Translations under genes and position numbers: made by a program
Shown: one piece after another, positions 36,253 through 46,406 of the stretch
How the letters are laid out: every line of letters starts with the position of its first letter
How positions within the stretch are numbered: position 1 is the stretch's first letter
Notes under the pieces: model-generated
The model's database searches: none
What the model saw: the letters and a program-made list of their open reading frames with translations, nothing else
Told to the model about the DNA's origin: nothing
Origin: Tectiglobus sp965223355
Lineage (GTDB): Bacteria; Pseudomonadota; Alphaproteobacteria; Rhizobiales; Hyphomicrobiaceae
Reading direction: 5' to 3'
NCBI GenBank assembly: GCA_965223355.1
Contig: CBDCWE010000003.1
Span: forward strand, 620,001-684,000
DNA: 64,000 nucleotides

Positions 36253-36318
36253 TAGTGTTCTGGATCAGACGCTTGAGTCCCGGGTGGAACTCGTCATGCG
36301 TCTGTTACTCCAGAACAC
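36253..36318. repeat. Inverted-repeat element E1
   Basis: Arms GTGTTCTGGATCAGACGC and GCGTCTG-TTACTCCAGAACAC around about 25 bases. Starts with TAG after a C, as the A and B elements do. Confidence 0.75.
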
Positions 36319-36335
36319 AAACAAAAAGTTTGCCT

Positions 36336-36384
36336 AGTGTTCCGGCGGAGACGGATGGGTAGCATCAGTTGGATTAGGAACACT
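36336..36384. repeat. Inverted-repeat element E2
   Basis: Arms AGTGTTCC and GGAACACT, 16 bases after E1 and directly abutting element F. The left arm resembles the start of E1 (AGTGTTCT), so the two may be related. Confidence 0.6.
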
Positions 36385-36385
36385 G

Positions 36386-36650
36386 GGCCGTAAACTGATA
36401 AATCCGGGCACATAGGTATCAGTCAATTTGCTTCGCTGCCGGACGCAAAGATGCAGACAATGTGGTTCATTTTCAAAGCCTTGGCGCAACCTAGCGAAGC
36501 AAACTGGCGATATCCTGCGGACGCCGATTCGCCACTGCGATCTCAAGCGTTGCACCGCTGGAATGGGCAACCAGCCCATTCTCGGTGCTGCGCCTTGCTT
36601 AATCTTGGCCAAATCGGCGCCAATATGCCCGGATTTATGAGTTTACGGCC
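36386..36650. repeat. MITE-like element F with 28-bp terminal inverted repeats
   Basis: Left end GGCCGTAAACTGATAAATCC (36386-) continuing to 36413; right end is its near-exact complement at 36623-36650. Two internal hairpins are visible: ATTTGCTTCGCT with AGCGAAGCAAAC, and GAATGGGC-AACCA-GCCCATTC (36561-36581). Too short for a transposase. Confidence 0.8.
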
Positions 36651-36910
36651 TCGGCCATCACTTTCCGGCCGCAGCCCAACTCAATTCGCGTACCGGTTCA
36701 CAAGACGCCGGGCGGCCAATTAATAGTGGCGCAAAGAACATAAGCTTGGCACGGTGGGCGTAAATTGCGGACCGAGGTTCAGGTTGTTGGAAACCCGACG
36801 AAGTCATGACACACTCAAAGTATTGCTGACATCGACACGCGCTGTGTCGTCCGTCGGCGAAAAACTCGACGTGCCAATGACAACCGCCAACTCCCCGGAA
36901 AGGCTCGGTC

Positions 36911-37873
36911 GTGGACAATAACCGAATTGACCGCGCTGCGATTGCAGAAGTTTATCATGTTATTCGTGGACATATCCGACGAACTCCGACGATTGACATC
37001 GGTCCCGGCGACCTCGGTTTGCGCCAAGCGGGCACGATCACGCTAAAGCTCGAGCATTTGCAGCATACCGGCTCCTTCAAGGCACGGGGCGCATTTGCCA
37101 ACTTATTAACGAGCGATATTCCGCCAGCCGGTGTGGCCGCAGCTTCCGGCGGCAATCACGGCGCTGCCATTGCCTATGCCGCAGGAAAGCTTGGCCATGC
37201 GGCACGAATCTTCGTGCCGGATTATGCAAGCGAAACCAAAGTTGAGCGCATTCGCACGTATGGCGCGCAGGTTGAGAAGGCCGGGGATCGTTTTGCGGAC
37301 GTCCTCAGCGCTTGTACGGCGTACGTCGAGGAAACCGGTGCGCGCAACGTTCACGCTTATGATCAGCGAGAAACGCTATGGGGACAAGGTTCGATCGGTC
37401 TGGAGCTTGAAACACAGTCGCCCAATATTGAAACACTTCTGGTTGCGGTCGGCGGCGGCGGACTGATTGGCGGCATCGCGGCCTGGTACCAGGAGCGAAT
37501 CGGCATCGTCGGTGTCGAGCCGTCGACATCATGTGCGCTTTTTGCAGCGTTGGATGCCGATCAGCCGGTCGACGTCGACGTCAGCGGCCTGGCGGCCGAC
37601 TCACTCGGTGCCCAGCGCATTGGCGACCTCGGGTTCGCGCTGGCCCGCACCTTTGTCGAGCGTGTCGCGCTGGTTGATGATGATGCCATTGCCGCAGCGC
37701 AGTCGTTACTTTGGGACCGATTGCGCATTGTCGCCGAACCCGGCGGGGCAACGGCGCTGGCAGCGCTCATTGCCGGCAGCTACGTGCCACAGTCGGGCGA
37801 ACGGGTCTGCGTCCTGGTTTGCGGCGGCAACACCGCAGCCGTCGACTTTTCCCGCTCGACCGTTCCGCCTTAG
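36911..37873 (+). CDS. Threonine/serine dehydratase-like PLP enzyme
   Basis: A 320-residue fold-type II PLP enzyme. The PLP lysine is in HTGSFKARGA near residue 56, the substrate loop in AASGGNHGAAIAYAA, and the phosphate-binding glycine loop is AVGGGGLIGGIAAW. It lacks a C-terminal ACT domain, so it is a catabolic-type dehydratase or serine racemase-like enzyme. Start GTG at 36911 with GGAAAGG upstream. Its stop TAG (37871-37873) is supplied by repeat A4. Stand-alone gene after the element-rich gap. Confidence 0.88.
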   Translation: MDNNRIDRAAIAEVYHVIRGHIRRTPTIDIGPGDLGLRQAGTITLKLEHLQHTGSFKARGAFANLLTSDIPPAGVAAASGGNHGAAIAYAAGKLGHAARIFVPDYASETKVERIRTYGAQVEKAGDRFADVLSACTAYVEETGARNVHAYDQRETLWGQGSIGLELETQSPNIETLLVAVGGGGLIGGIAAWYQERIGIVGVEPSTSCALFAALDADQPVDVDVSGLAADSLGAQRIGDLGFALARTFVERVALVDDDAIAAAQSLLWDRLRIVAEPGGATALAALIAGSYVPQSGERVCVLVCGGNTAAVDFSRSTVPP

Positions 37874-38010
37874 AGCAACCTGCCTTTATTCGGAATCGGA
37901 ACGATCCCGAATAAAGGCAGAAAGTTGCTCGCCTCTAAAGTGGCGATCATCTTTGTGCTTTAAGTTGGAACCGCAATAGCGGTTCCAACTTAAAGCACAA
38001 AGATGATCTA
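37871..38010 (+). repeat. Repeat A, copy 4, overlapping the stop codon of the dehydratase-like gene
   Basis: Full-length copy (140 bp, three extra bases, CACAAAGATGATC at the right end). Its first TAG is the stop codon of the preceding gene. Its right end abuts the IS110 remnant. Confidence 0.95.
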
Positions 38011-38013
38011 GCG

Positions 38014-38401
38014 CATCGGTGTTGGTCGAGAGGTTTCAGGTTGCCATGCTCGGTTGTCGCGCAGCAGTGCGCTGGCGGTGATGGCGACGTGGCCGGACTT
38101 GCCGCGCTTGCCGGCAGCGATGTCGCAGATCCCAGGTATGGGGCAAGAGCTGCAGGTGGTGCTGCGGCTCCGGGTGTTCGGCCAACAGCGCCGCAACGGC
38201 AGTTTCGATCGCATCCAGCTGCCGTCTGGTCTGATCTGAGCCGGACGCTCTCGGGTGTGGTGCGTGAGCGACAGCTGTGTGAGCTGTTCTTGGCCGGTTT
38301 TGGCGCCGCCGCAATCCGTGATGACGGTCGTGCGGGCAGCGTTCAACTCTCTCGGTTCGCCCGGTTGTTTGTGATGTTTCGCCGTCGGCCTGGATCCTCA
38401 T
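38014..38401 (-). pseudogene. Decayed IS110-family transposase, C-terminal part
   Basis: Pieces of an IS110 transposase can be followed across three reading frames: an EQLTQLSLTHHTRER helix, then RRQLDAIETAVAALLAEHPE, then PIPGICDIAAGK (normally SIPGIG), joined directly to GHVAITASALLRDNRAWQPE, which matches the protein's last segment (KVAITA...ALLRDNR.W.P). The catalytic C-terminal core between them is deleted. At least two frameshifts. It overlaps the 3' end of alkB. An inactive relic. Confidence 0.65.
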
Positions 38402-39041
38402 CCGCCGCCGGCGGACAGATCTCGTCGCCCACGACGCCGGGCAACGTCACCCGCCGCATGGTGAGGTTGAAGCGGCCAGGCCCGTCGATCAGGTCCGAAG
38501 TTCCTGCAACAATACGGTCGATGCCGTGGTAGGCGAGCCGCGCGGGGCCAGCGAGAATGGCAACATCGCCGGACTTGAGTAAAACGCGTTCGCTCGGGTC
38601 CCGGCGCTTCGGCCCACCGACACGAAACCAGGCATCATCGCCCAGCGAAACGGAGATGACAGGTGCCTGTGTCGCCGCTTCGTCGGCGTCGACGTGCAGG
38701 CCCAGTCGGGCCCCGGGGCCGTACCAGTTGACCAGGCAGGCCTGCGGCGCGTGCGGATAATCCGAAAGGTCTCGCCAGATGTCGTGAAGCATGTCGGGCA
38801 TGGCTGGCCACGGGCTGCCCGCGACCGGATGAAGCGCCTGGTAGCGGTACCCAGCGTCCTTGCTCGAGACCCAACCAAGCGCGCCGCAATTGGTCATGCG
38901 CACCGAAAACGGCTTGCCCGACTTGGGCATCGTCGGGCAATAGAGCGGTGCCGCGGCGGTGATGTCCGCAATCAGGGCGAGCAGCCGCTGCTGCTGCTCA
39001 CCGTCGAGATATCCACTCAGATGCCGAAATCCCTCGATCAC
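38343..39041 (-). CDS. alkB: AlkB-like 2-oxoglutarate/Fe(II) dioxygenase
   Basis: A 232-residue DNA/RNA repair dioxygenase. The iron ligands lie in LGLHVDADEA (His-x-Asp) and LAYHGIDRIV, and the 2-oxoglutarate arginines in RFNLTMRRV. It removes methyl groups from alkylated bases by oxidation. The conserved fold ends at about residue 200; the last 30 residues (GDEICPPAADEDPGRRRN...) have no counterpart that I know and run into the IS110 remnant, so the natural C-terminus may have been changed by that element. Promoter region shared with dnaK side. Confidence 0.93.
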   Translation of the reverse strand: MIEGFRHLSGYLDGEQQQRLLALIADITAAAPLYCPTMPKSGKPFSVRMTNCGALGWVSSKDAGYRYQALHPVAGSPWPAMPDMLHDIWRDLSDYPHAPQACLVNWYGPGARLGLHVDADEAATQAPVISVSLGDDAWFRVGGPKRRDPSERVLLKSGDVAILAGPARLAYHGIDRIVAGTSDLIDGPGRFNLTMRRVTLPGVVGDEICPPAADEDPGRRRNITNNRANRES

Positions 39042-39135
39042 GCGTTCACCTCAGGATTTGTAATTTCATTTCAGATTTTTGCAAAGCGGTCGCTTCAATG
39101 CGGCATTGATGACGCATTTCTTAACCAGTCAACCC

Positions 39136-39164
39136 GTTGCAGCAAAGATTCCCGGCCCCTATAT
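39136..39164 (+). promoter_or_regulatory. Candidate sigma-32 (RpoH) promoter of dnaK
   Basis: GTTGCAG (39136-39142), 13 bases, then CCCCTATAT (39156-39164), about 125 bases before the dnaK start. This is close to the heat-shock pattern CTTGAAA-N13-CCCCATNT, though the -35 half is weak. Confidence 0.45.
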
Positions 39165-39289
39165 ACCGTCCGAATAACCATCACCTGAACTCCAGGGGAC
39201 TGCGTCTCCGGTTCCACCCCGTGACCAGGAGCAGGTCGAGCGCCGCATGCGGGCTCGCGTAGTCTGCCGCCAAAAGAGAGGAAAACGGA

Positions 39290-41221
<1,932 letters not shown>

Positions 41222-41239
41222 CGCCGATCGGAACGATGT

Positions 41240-41263
41240 CCCGGCCGCCGTCAGCCGGCCGGG
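41240..41263 (+). terminator. GC-rich hairpin after dnaK
   Basis: CCCGGCC and GGCCGGG around a ten-base loop, 19 bases after the dnaK stop. There is no T-run, so it may only attenuate transcription into dnaJ or protect the dnaK mRNA 3' end. Confidence 0.5.
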
Positions 41264-41433
41264 ATCATGCGGGCTCGGAATTCGCTCAAGACTAGCCAAA
41301 CTACCAAAATCGGCATAGATCCAGTTCAATCGGCAGCTGTTCTGCCGACCTGATGCAAATCAGGCTGTCCTTGCGCCGTTGAATTGGCGGCTCAGTCTGC
41401 ATTGAGCGCCCGAACCGGGGATGTGGAACGGCT

Positions 41434-42561
41434 ATGGCCAAGCGCGACTATTACGAGGTCCTGGGCGTCGAAAGCGGTGCCGATGACGCCGAGCTCAAAT
41501 CGGCCTATCGCAAACTGGCCATGAAGTATCATCCGGACCGCAATCCGGGCGATGTCGAGGCGGAGCAGAATTTCAAGGACGTCAACGAAGCCTACGAGGC
41601 GCTCAAAGACCCGCAAAAACGCGCCGCTTACGATCAGTTCGGCCACGCCGCCTTCGAAGGCGGTGGTGGGCCCGGCGGCTTCGGTCCCGACTTTGCGCAC
41701 TCGATGGAGGATATCTTCGAGAACTTTTTCGGGGATATCATGGGCGGGCGCCGCGGCCAGCGTGGCCGTTCGGGTCGTGAGCGCGGGTCCGACCTGCGCT
41801 ACAATCTCGAGATCACGCTGCAAGAGGCATTCACCGGCAAAACCGCCCAGATCCGGGTGCCAACCAGCGTCGCCTGTGAGGACTGTACGGGTTCGGGCGC
41901 CAGGGCCGGCTCATCGCCGCGATCGTGTCCGACCTGCAACGGTTTTGGCAAGGTTCGCGCCAGCCAGGGCTTTTTCACGATCGAACGCACCTGTCATACC
42001 TGCCAGGGCCGTGGTGAGGTGATCGATGATCCGTGCACCAAATGTTCCGGCTCCGGCCGCGTCAGCAAGGAACGTACGCTCTCGGTCAACATTCCGGCAG
42101 GTGTCGAGGATGGTACTCGCATTCGCCTCGCCGGCGAGGGCGAAGCCGGTCTGCGCTCCGGTCCGGCCGGTGACCTGTACATCTTCCTGACCATCAAACC
42201 AGACACGTTCTTCCAGCGCGACGGTGCCGACGTCTTCTGCCGAGTGCCGATCTCGATGGTGAAGGCGGCGCTTGGCGGCGACGTCGAGGTGCCGACGGTC
42301 AAGGGCTCGCTCTACAACGTCAAGATCCCTTCGGGCAGCCAAAGCGGTACGCAACTGCGCCTGTCCGGCAAGGGCATGCCGGTGCTGCGCTCCAAGATGA
42401 CGGGTGATATGTACGTTCAACTGGATGTCGAGACCCCGAAGAAGTTGACCAGGCGTCAACGCGAGCTGCTGCAAGAATTCGAGAAGGAAAGCCGCAAGGA
42501 AACTTCGCCGGACAGTCACGGTTTCTTCGATCGCGTGAAGGAATTCTTCGGCGACAAGTAA
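41434..42561 (+). CDS. dnaJ: Co-chaperone DnaJ
   Basis: A 375-residue type I Hsp40. J-domain with HPD in MKYHPDRNPGD near residue 33, a short Gly/Phe-rich part (FEGGGGPGGFGPDF), and four CxxCxGxG repeats (CEDCTGSG, CPTCNGFG, CHTCQGRG, CTKCSGSG) forming two zinc centres between about residues 147 and 210, then the C-terminal substrate domains. It loads clients on DnaK and stimulates its ATPase. Confidence 0.99.
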   Translation: MAKRDYYEVLGVESGADDAELKSAYRKLAMKYHPDRNPGDVEAEQNFKDVNEAYEALKDPQKRAAYDQFGHAAFEGGGGPGGFGPDFAHSMEDIFENFFGDIMGGRRGQRGRSGRERGSDLRYNLEITLQEAFTGKTAQIRVPTSVACEDCTGSGARAGSSPRSCPTCNGFGKVRASQGFFTIERTCHTCQGRGEVIDDPCTKCSGSGRVSKERTLSVNIPAGVEDGTRIRLAGEGEAGLRSGPAGDLYIFLTIKPDTFFQRDGADVFCRVPISMVKAALGGDVEVPTVKGSLYNVKIPSGSQSGTQLRLSGKGMPVLRSKMTGDMYVQLDVETPKKLTRRQRELLQEFEKESRKETSPDSHGFFDRVKEFFGDK

Positions 42562-42970
42562 GGCGCATCGCACGCCCGGCCACGCCGTGGCGTCAGTTCG
42601 GTGCTTTAGCGTCCCCGATCGGGGATCCCTAAACCCAAGGCTGTTGGCGGCATGGAGCGGCGATATGGCAGGGAAAGTCAGGCGTGGATTGGTGACAGCG
42701 TGACCAGCCTCTCGAGACGTCATAGCGGCACGTGCCGGCACCGGCCGGCCCTGGCACCGGCCCAAGTGCTGGCCGGGGTTGCCGGCAGCGATTGTGCCGC
42801 GGGCGCGGCGCTTGTCGACAAACGGAGCCCGGCGACGCGTGCCGGGCTGATGCGCAGTTCAAGCTTTTCGGCGGTGCCAAGTGCGCCCAATGGCGCAGTG
42901 ATCCGGCGTTCAGCCGTAACGGAAAGCCACCGGCTTGAGCCGGTCGAGTAGTCACAGGGAGGCTTAAGCC
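42562..42970. other. Gap between dnaJ and the flavin reductase gene
   Basis: About 400 bases without a gene. It holds an exact palindrome TCCCCGATCGGGGA at 42612-42625, a very GC-rich middle, and repeat C copy 2 at 42912-42948. Its last bases are the strong GGGAGG of the next gene. Confidence 0.6.
42912..42948 (-). repeat. Repeat C, copy 2 (first part only, inverted)
   Basis: The 37 bases match the complement of 5531-5567 with two differences; contains the hairpin ACCGGCTTGAGCCGGT. In the stem its loop differs (TTGA versus TAAA complement). Confidence 0.8.
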
Positions 42971-43564
42971 TTGCCAACGCCTACACATTTGCTGTTTCTT
43001 GCTGGTTCGGCACGTCAAGGTTCAATGAACAAGAAGCTGGCGCGCGTGGCAGCCGATATTGCCGATGCCAACGGTATTGCCGCGACCTTCGCGGATCTCG
43101 GCGATTATCCGATGCCGTTATACGATGGTGATCTGGAAGCCGCCGAGGGCCCGCCCGACAATGCGCGCAAGTTGCATGCACTGTTTTGCGCCCACGGCGG
43201 CATTTTCATCGCGGCGCCTGAGTACAACGCCGGTATCACGCCCCTGCTCAAGAATACGCTCGACTGGATTTCGCGTGTCAGGATCGAAGGTCAGGCCCCG
43301 CTCGAGGTCTATAAGACCCGCGTTTTCATGCTTGCTTCGGCGGCACCTGGCGCATTCGGCGGGATGCGCGGGCTGATGATGCTGCGCCATACCTTGACGT
43401 TGGGCCTCGGTGCGCTCGTCCTGCCCGATCAACTGGCTGTACCTCAGGCCGGCGAAGCCTTCGACGATGATGGCCGCCTGCAGGATCGCGGCCATCTTGA
43501 GCGACTCAAAGATATGGTGCAAAAGCTTTCTCGCGCCGCTAAAGCGCTGCACGGAGCGGGCTGA
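42971..43564 (+). CDS. NAD(P)H-dependent FMN reductase family protein
   Basis: A 197-residue flavodoxin-fold reductase. The FMN phosphate loop is LAGSARQGSMNKKLA near residue 10, and PEYNAGITPLLKNTLDWISR is the second flavin-binding signature of the ChrR/ArsH/MdaB-type group. Such enzymes reduce flavin, quinones or metals with NAD(P)H. The start is TTG at 42971, with GGGAGG nine bases upstream and no in-frame ATG before residue 19. Stand-alone gene. Confidence 0.9.
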   Translation: MPTPTHLLFLAGSARQGSMNKKLARVAADIADANGIAATFADLGDYPMPLYDGDLEAAEGPPDNARKLHALFCAHGGIFIAAPEYNAGITPLLKNTLDWISRVRIEGQAPLEVYKTRVFMLASAAPGAFGGMRGLMMLRHTLTLGLGALVLPDQLAVPQAGEAFDDDGRLQDRGHLERLKDMVQKLSRAAKALHGAG

Positions 43565-43643
43565 GCCGGTTCTGCGTTAAGCCGAGTTGTATTGCCGGCC
43601 CGCGCCCGGCCGCGCTTGGTCGCGCCTGGTGAGATCGTGACCC

Positions 43644-43735
43644 TAGAGCAACCTGCCTTTATTCGGAATCGGAACGATCCCGAATAAAGGCAGAAAGTTG
43701 CTCGCCTCTAAAGTGGCGATCATCTTTGTGCTTTA
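43644..43735 (+). repeat. Repeat A, copy 5 (truncated)
   Basis: Contains complete hairpin 1 and the linker, then breaks off inside the left arm of hairpin 2 at GTGCTTTA. Lies 58 bases upstream of pyrF. Confidence 0.93.
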
Positions 43736-43792
43736 GGGTGGCCGGCCGGGGACGCGGCATGGTTCAGCTAAAGTCTGAAAGGCTCCAACCGT

Positions 43793-44503
43793 ATGGCCCT
43801 TGATAACTTGGATGTTCGTGATCGACTGATCGTTGCACTCGATACCCCGACCGTTGACGAGGCTCGGTCGCTGGTTGACCGGCTGGGCGATCATGTCAGC
43901 TTCTACAAGGTCGGACTAGAACTCGTCATGCAGGGCGGACTGGATTTCACGTCCGAGCTGATTGCTGCCGGCAACAAGGTCTTTCTCGACATGAAACTGC
44001 TCGACATTGAGAACACGGTCGAGCGTGCGGTCGCCAATGTCGCCCGATCCGGTGTGTCGTTCCTCACGATCCACGGCACTGATCGCAAGACCCTGCGGGC
44101 CGCAACCCGAGGCGCGGCCGGAACGGATCTCAAGATCCTGTCGGTTACCGTGCTGACCAATCTCGACGAAACCGATCTTGCTGATCAGTGCATCACCGCC
44201 ATGTCACCGGCCGACCTTGTGGTGCATCGCGCGCGGCTCGCCAAGCAAGCCGGATGTCATGGTGTCATTGCCTCCGGCAACGAGGCAGCGGCAGTCCGCG
44301 CGGCGGTCGGTCCTGAGTTCTTGATCGTCACGCCGGGAATTCGCTTTCCATCGGATACCGCCGGCGACCAGGCACGGGTCGCGACGCCGCAATCGGCAAT
44401 CCGCGATGGCGCCGATCATCTCGTCGTCGGCCGACCCATTACCGCGGCCGACGATGTCGCTGCCGCCGCCGATGCGTTTATCGAGGCCATCACCGCAGCG
44501 TAA
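43793..44503 (+). CDS. pyrF: Orotidine-5'-phosphate decarboxylase
   Basis: A 236-residue TIM barrel making UMP from OMP. LIVALDTPTVDEA at the start, the catalytic array DMKLLDIENTVERAV near residue 62 (Asp-x-Lys-x-x-Asp), and the phosphate-gripping end loop VVGRPITAADD are diagnostic. Repeat A5 sits in its 5' region. The last 14 bases overlap the convergent membrane-protein gene. Confidence 0.98.
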   Translation: MALDNLDVRDRLIVALDTPTVDEARSLVDRLGDHVSFYKVGLELVMQGGLDFTSELIAAGNKVFLDMKLLDIENTVERAVANVARSGVSFLTIHGTDRKTLRAATRGAAGTDLKILSVTVLTNLDETDLADQCITAMSPADLVVHRARLAKQAGCHGVIASGNEAAAVRAAVGPEFLIVTPGIRFPSDTAGDQARVATPQSAIRDGADHLVVGRPITAADDVAAAADAFIEAITAA

Positions 44504-45059
44504 TCCAGAAGAACAGCGCCACCAGCACCAGGCTCGACAAACCGAGACCGAGCAACAGGCGCACCCACCAGGTCGTGAACCGGCGCCAGAGTACGGCGAT
44601 GCACCCACAGCAGATGCCGATTTCGATCGCATTGACGATCCTGCTGTGGTGGTCTGTATCCCAATACGACAGAGGTGAGTGAAACCGCCAGTCCGTCAGC
44701 GGCCAGAAGTGCCTGTGCGCATCATCGGCATGAACCGGCAAGTCAAGCGCCAAATGAATGACGACCGCCGCCGCGAACACGGTCATGAGCGTCGAGCGCA
44801 CGGCGAGACCCAACACCAGCAGCGCCCCCCAGATCGGAAACGAGTTTGATATGGCGCCGAGCGTCTGCCACGGTTCGTGCCAATAGAGCTTGCGCCAGAT
44901 CTCCCACTGCGCCACGCCCTGCAGCTTGGCCCAGCCGAACAGCACGAATATCGAAAGATCGGGGAACACGCCGCCGAGCACGGCAGCGGCATTGCGATAG
45001 GGCTTGTCGCGTTCGCTCAGGATTGCCGCCGCCGTCAGCATATGGGTCGATGTGATCAA
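44490..45059 (-). CDS. Inner-membrane protein, YdjM/DUF457-like
   Basis: A 189-residue protein with an N-terminal THMLTAAAIL and a conserved polar-rich set of histidines and acids (GGVFPDLSIF, YWHEPWQTLGAISNSFPIWG, HLALDLPVHADDAHRHFWPL) between four hydrophobic helices. This pattern fits the metal-dependent-hydrolase-like membrane family around YdjM, where His and Asp may bind metal. In related genomes it carries an unsupported cobalamin-synthesis label. Function unknown. Its 3' end overlaps pyrF convergently. Confidence 0.75.
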   Translation of the reverse strand: MITSTHMLTAAAILSERDKPYRNAAAVLGGVFPDLSIFVLFGWAKLQGVAQWEIWRKLYWHEPWQTLGAISNSFPIWGALLVLGLAVRSTLMTVFAAAVVIHLALDLPVHADDAHRHFWPLTDWRFHSPLSYWDTDHHSRIVNAIEIGICCGCIAVLWRRFTTWWVRLLLGLGLSSLVLVALFFWITLR

Positions 45060-45231
45060 ATCCGGCCTCGGGTCATCTCGTCGTTATTGCCGATGGGGTG
45101 AACAAGTCGGTCGCAGGATCATGCTATGGTGAAGAGTTAGAGTGAAGCGAGTGAAGACATTATCTGTTCATGACGTCGGCCATTTGTCGGGTCATACTTC
45201 GGTGACCGGTGAGTTTGGATGGGAGTGTGTG

Positions 45232-45519
45232 ATGGCGAAGGGGTACGTGATTGCCCGGGCGATCGTGACGGATCCGGAACGCTGGGCCGAGTACGGTGCC
45301 AAAGCTGGGGCCGCCGCCCACAAGTACGGCGGAACCTATCTGGTGCGCGGCGGGCGCTGTGAGGTGGCCGAGGGCGAGGCCCGCGCCCGCAACGTCGTTG
45401 CCGAATTCGAAAGCTTCGAAGCAGCCCGCGCCTATGTTCACTCGCCGGAATACGCCGAAGCCCGTCGGCTGCGCTCCCAGGCCGGCGTCATTGACATGGT
45501 TATTGTCGAAGGCACCTGA
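45232..45519 (+). CDS. DUF1330 family protein
   Basis: A 95-residue dimeric alpha-beta-barrel (ferredoxin-like) protein: KGYVIARAIVTDPERWAEY, KYGGTYLVRGGRCEVAEG and VVAEFESFEAARAYVHSPEY are the family's three conserved strands and loops. No reaction is known. Start ATG at 45232 with GGGAG upstream; the frame is open upstream to 45142. It lies three bases before trmD, at the place where rimM is found in many genomes. Confidence 0.9.
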   Translation: MAKGYVIARAIVTDPERWAEYGAKAGAAAHKYGGTYLVRGGRCEVAEGEARARNVVAEFESFEAARAYVHSPEYAEARRLRSQAGVIDMVIVEGT

Positions 45520-45522
45520 GCC

Positions 45523-46245
45523 ATGCTCAATCAACCGCAAACCGATGGCGCCTGGCACGCCACAGTCGTAACGCTGTTCCCGGACATGTTTCCGGGCCCG
45601 CTGGCGCATTCGGTTGTCGGCACGGCACTTGCCGACGGTAAATGGCGGCTTTCGACCGTCGACCTGCGCGACTTCGGTGTTGGCCGTCATCGTGCGGTCG
45701 ATGACACGCCGGCCGGCGGCGGCGCCGGTATGGTGATGCGTTGCGACGTGGTTGCAGCGGCAATCGATCATGCCCGCCACGACACCGATCCCGACCTCCC
45801 GGCGCTCTATCTATCGCCGCGCGGCGAACCAATGTCGCAGCAACTGATCCGCGAGTTTGCCGCCGGGCCTGGCCTGATCCTGCTGGCCGGCCGCTTCGAA
45901 GGCGTCGACCAACGCGCCATTGACGGCCGCGCTCTGCGCGAGGTTTCGATTGGCGACTATGTGCTGTCAGGCGGAGAATTGGCCGCCATGGTCATCATTG
46001 ATGCCTGCGCCCGCCGCTTGCCAGGCGTGTTGGGAGCCGATCGCTCTCTTGACCAGGAAAGCTTCAACGACAATCTGCTCGAATATCCGCATTACACGCG
46101 CCCGCGGGTGTGGGAGGACTTGGCCATTCCGCCGGTCCTGTTGTCGGGCAATCATGACAAGATCGCACACTGGCGCCAGCAGCAGGCGGAGGCGCTCACC
46201 CGCCAGCGCCGCCCTGATCTATTGCGTCGCAAACCCCGCCGATGA
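45523..46245 (+). CDS. trmD: tRNA (guanine-37-N1)-methyltransferase
   Basis: A 240-residue SPOUT methyltransferase that modifies G37 next to the anticodon and prevents frameshifting. Motifs: VTLFPDMFPGPLAHSVVG, DDTPAGGGAGMVM, LSPRGEPMSQQL, LLAGRFEGVDQRAID and the knot loop SIGDYVLSGGELAAMVIIDA. DUF1330 lies three bases upstream and rplS follows 161 bases later, the usual partner order except that rpsP and rimM are not here. Confidence 0.98.
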   Translation: MLNQPQTDGAWHATVVTLFPDMFPGPLAHSVVGTALADGKWRLSTVDLRDFGVGRHRAVDDTPAGGGAGMVMRCDVVAAAIDHARHDTDPDLPALYLSPRGEPMSQQLIREFAAGPGLILLAGRFEGVDQRAIDGRALREVSIGDYVLSGGELAAMVIIDACARRLPGVLGADRSLDQESFNDNLLEYPHYTRPRVWEDLAIPPVLLSGNHDKIAHWRQQQAEALTRQRRPDLLRRKPRR

Positions 46246-46406
46246 TCCGTTTTCCTGTCGACATTTTTGCCGTCTTGCGATATGAGATCGCTTTCGATTT
46301 CCCGACATCGCGAGCCCCGCGAGGGCACGCACGAACCGCTATGGCGCGCGACCGCGGCTGGCCGGCAGGTTCCTCTGCGAAGACATAAACGAAGGAAAAT
46401 GACCAA

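Larger units (their letters stand above)
35609..36910. other. 1.3-kb gene-free region rich in palindromic elements
   Basis: The first 270 bases are AT-rich and lie upstream of the H-NS-like gene. From 36116 to 36650 four separate inverted-repeat structures follow each other (listed individually). Open stretches in this gap have no recognisable domain and no consistent codon use. The last 60 bases lead into the threonine-dehydratase-like gene (GGAAAGG before its GTG). Confidence 0.65.

Noticed and set aside
36334..36640. Two overlapping open frames (92 and 70 residues) on opposite strands
   Set aside because: They lie inside element F and E2; no similarity and no consistent codon bias.
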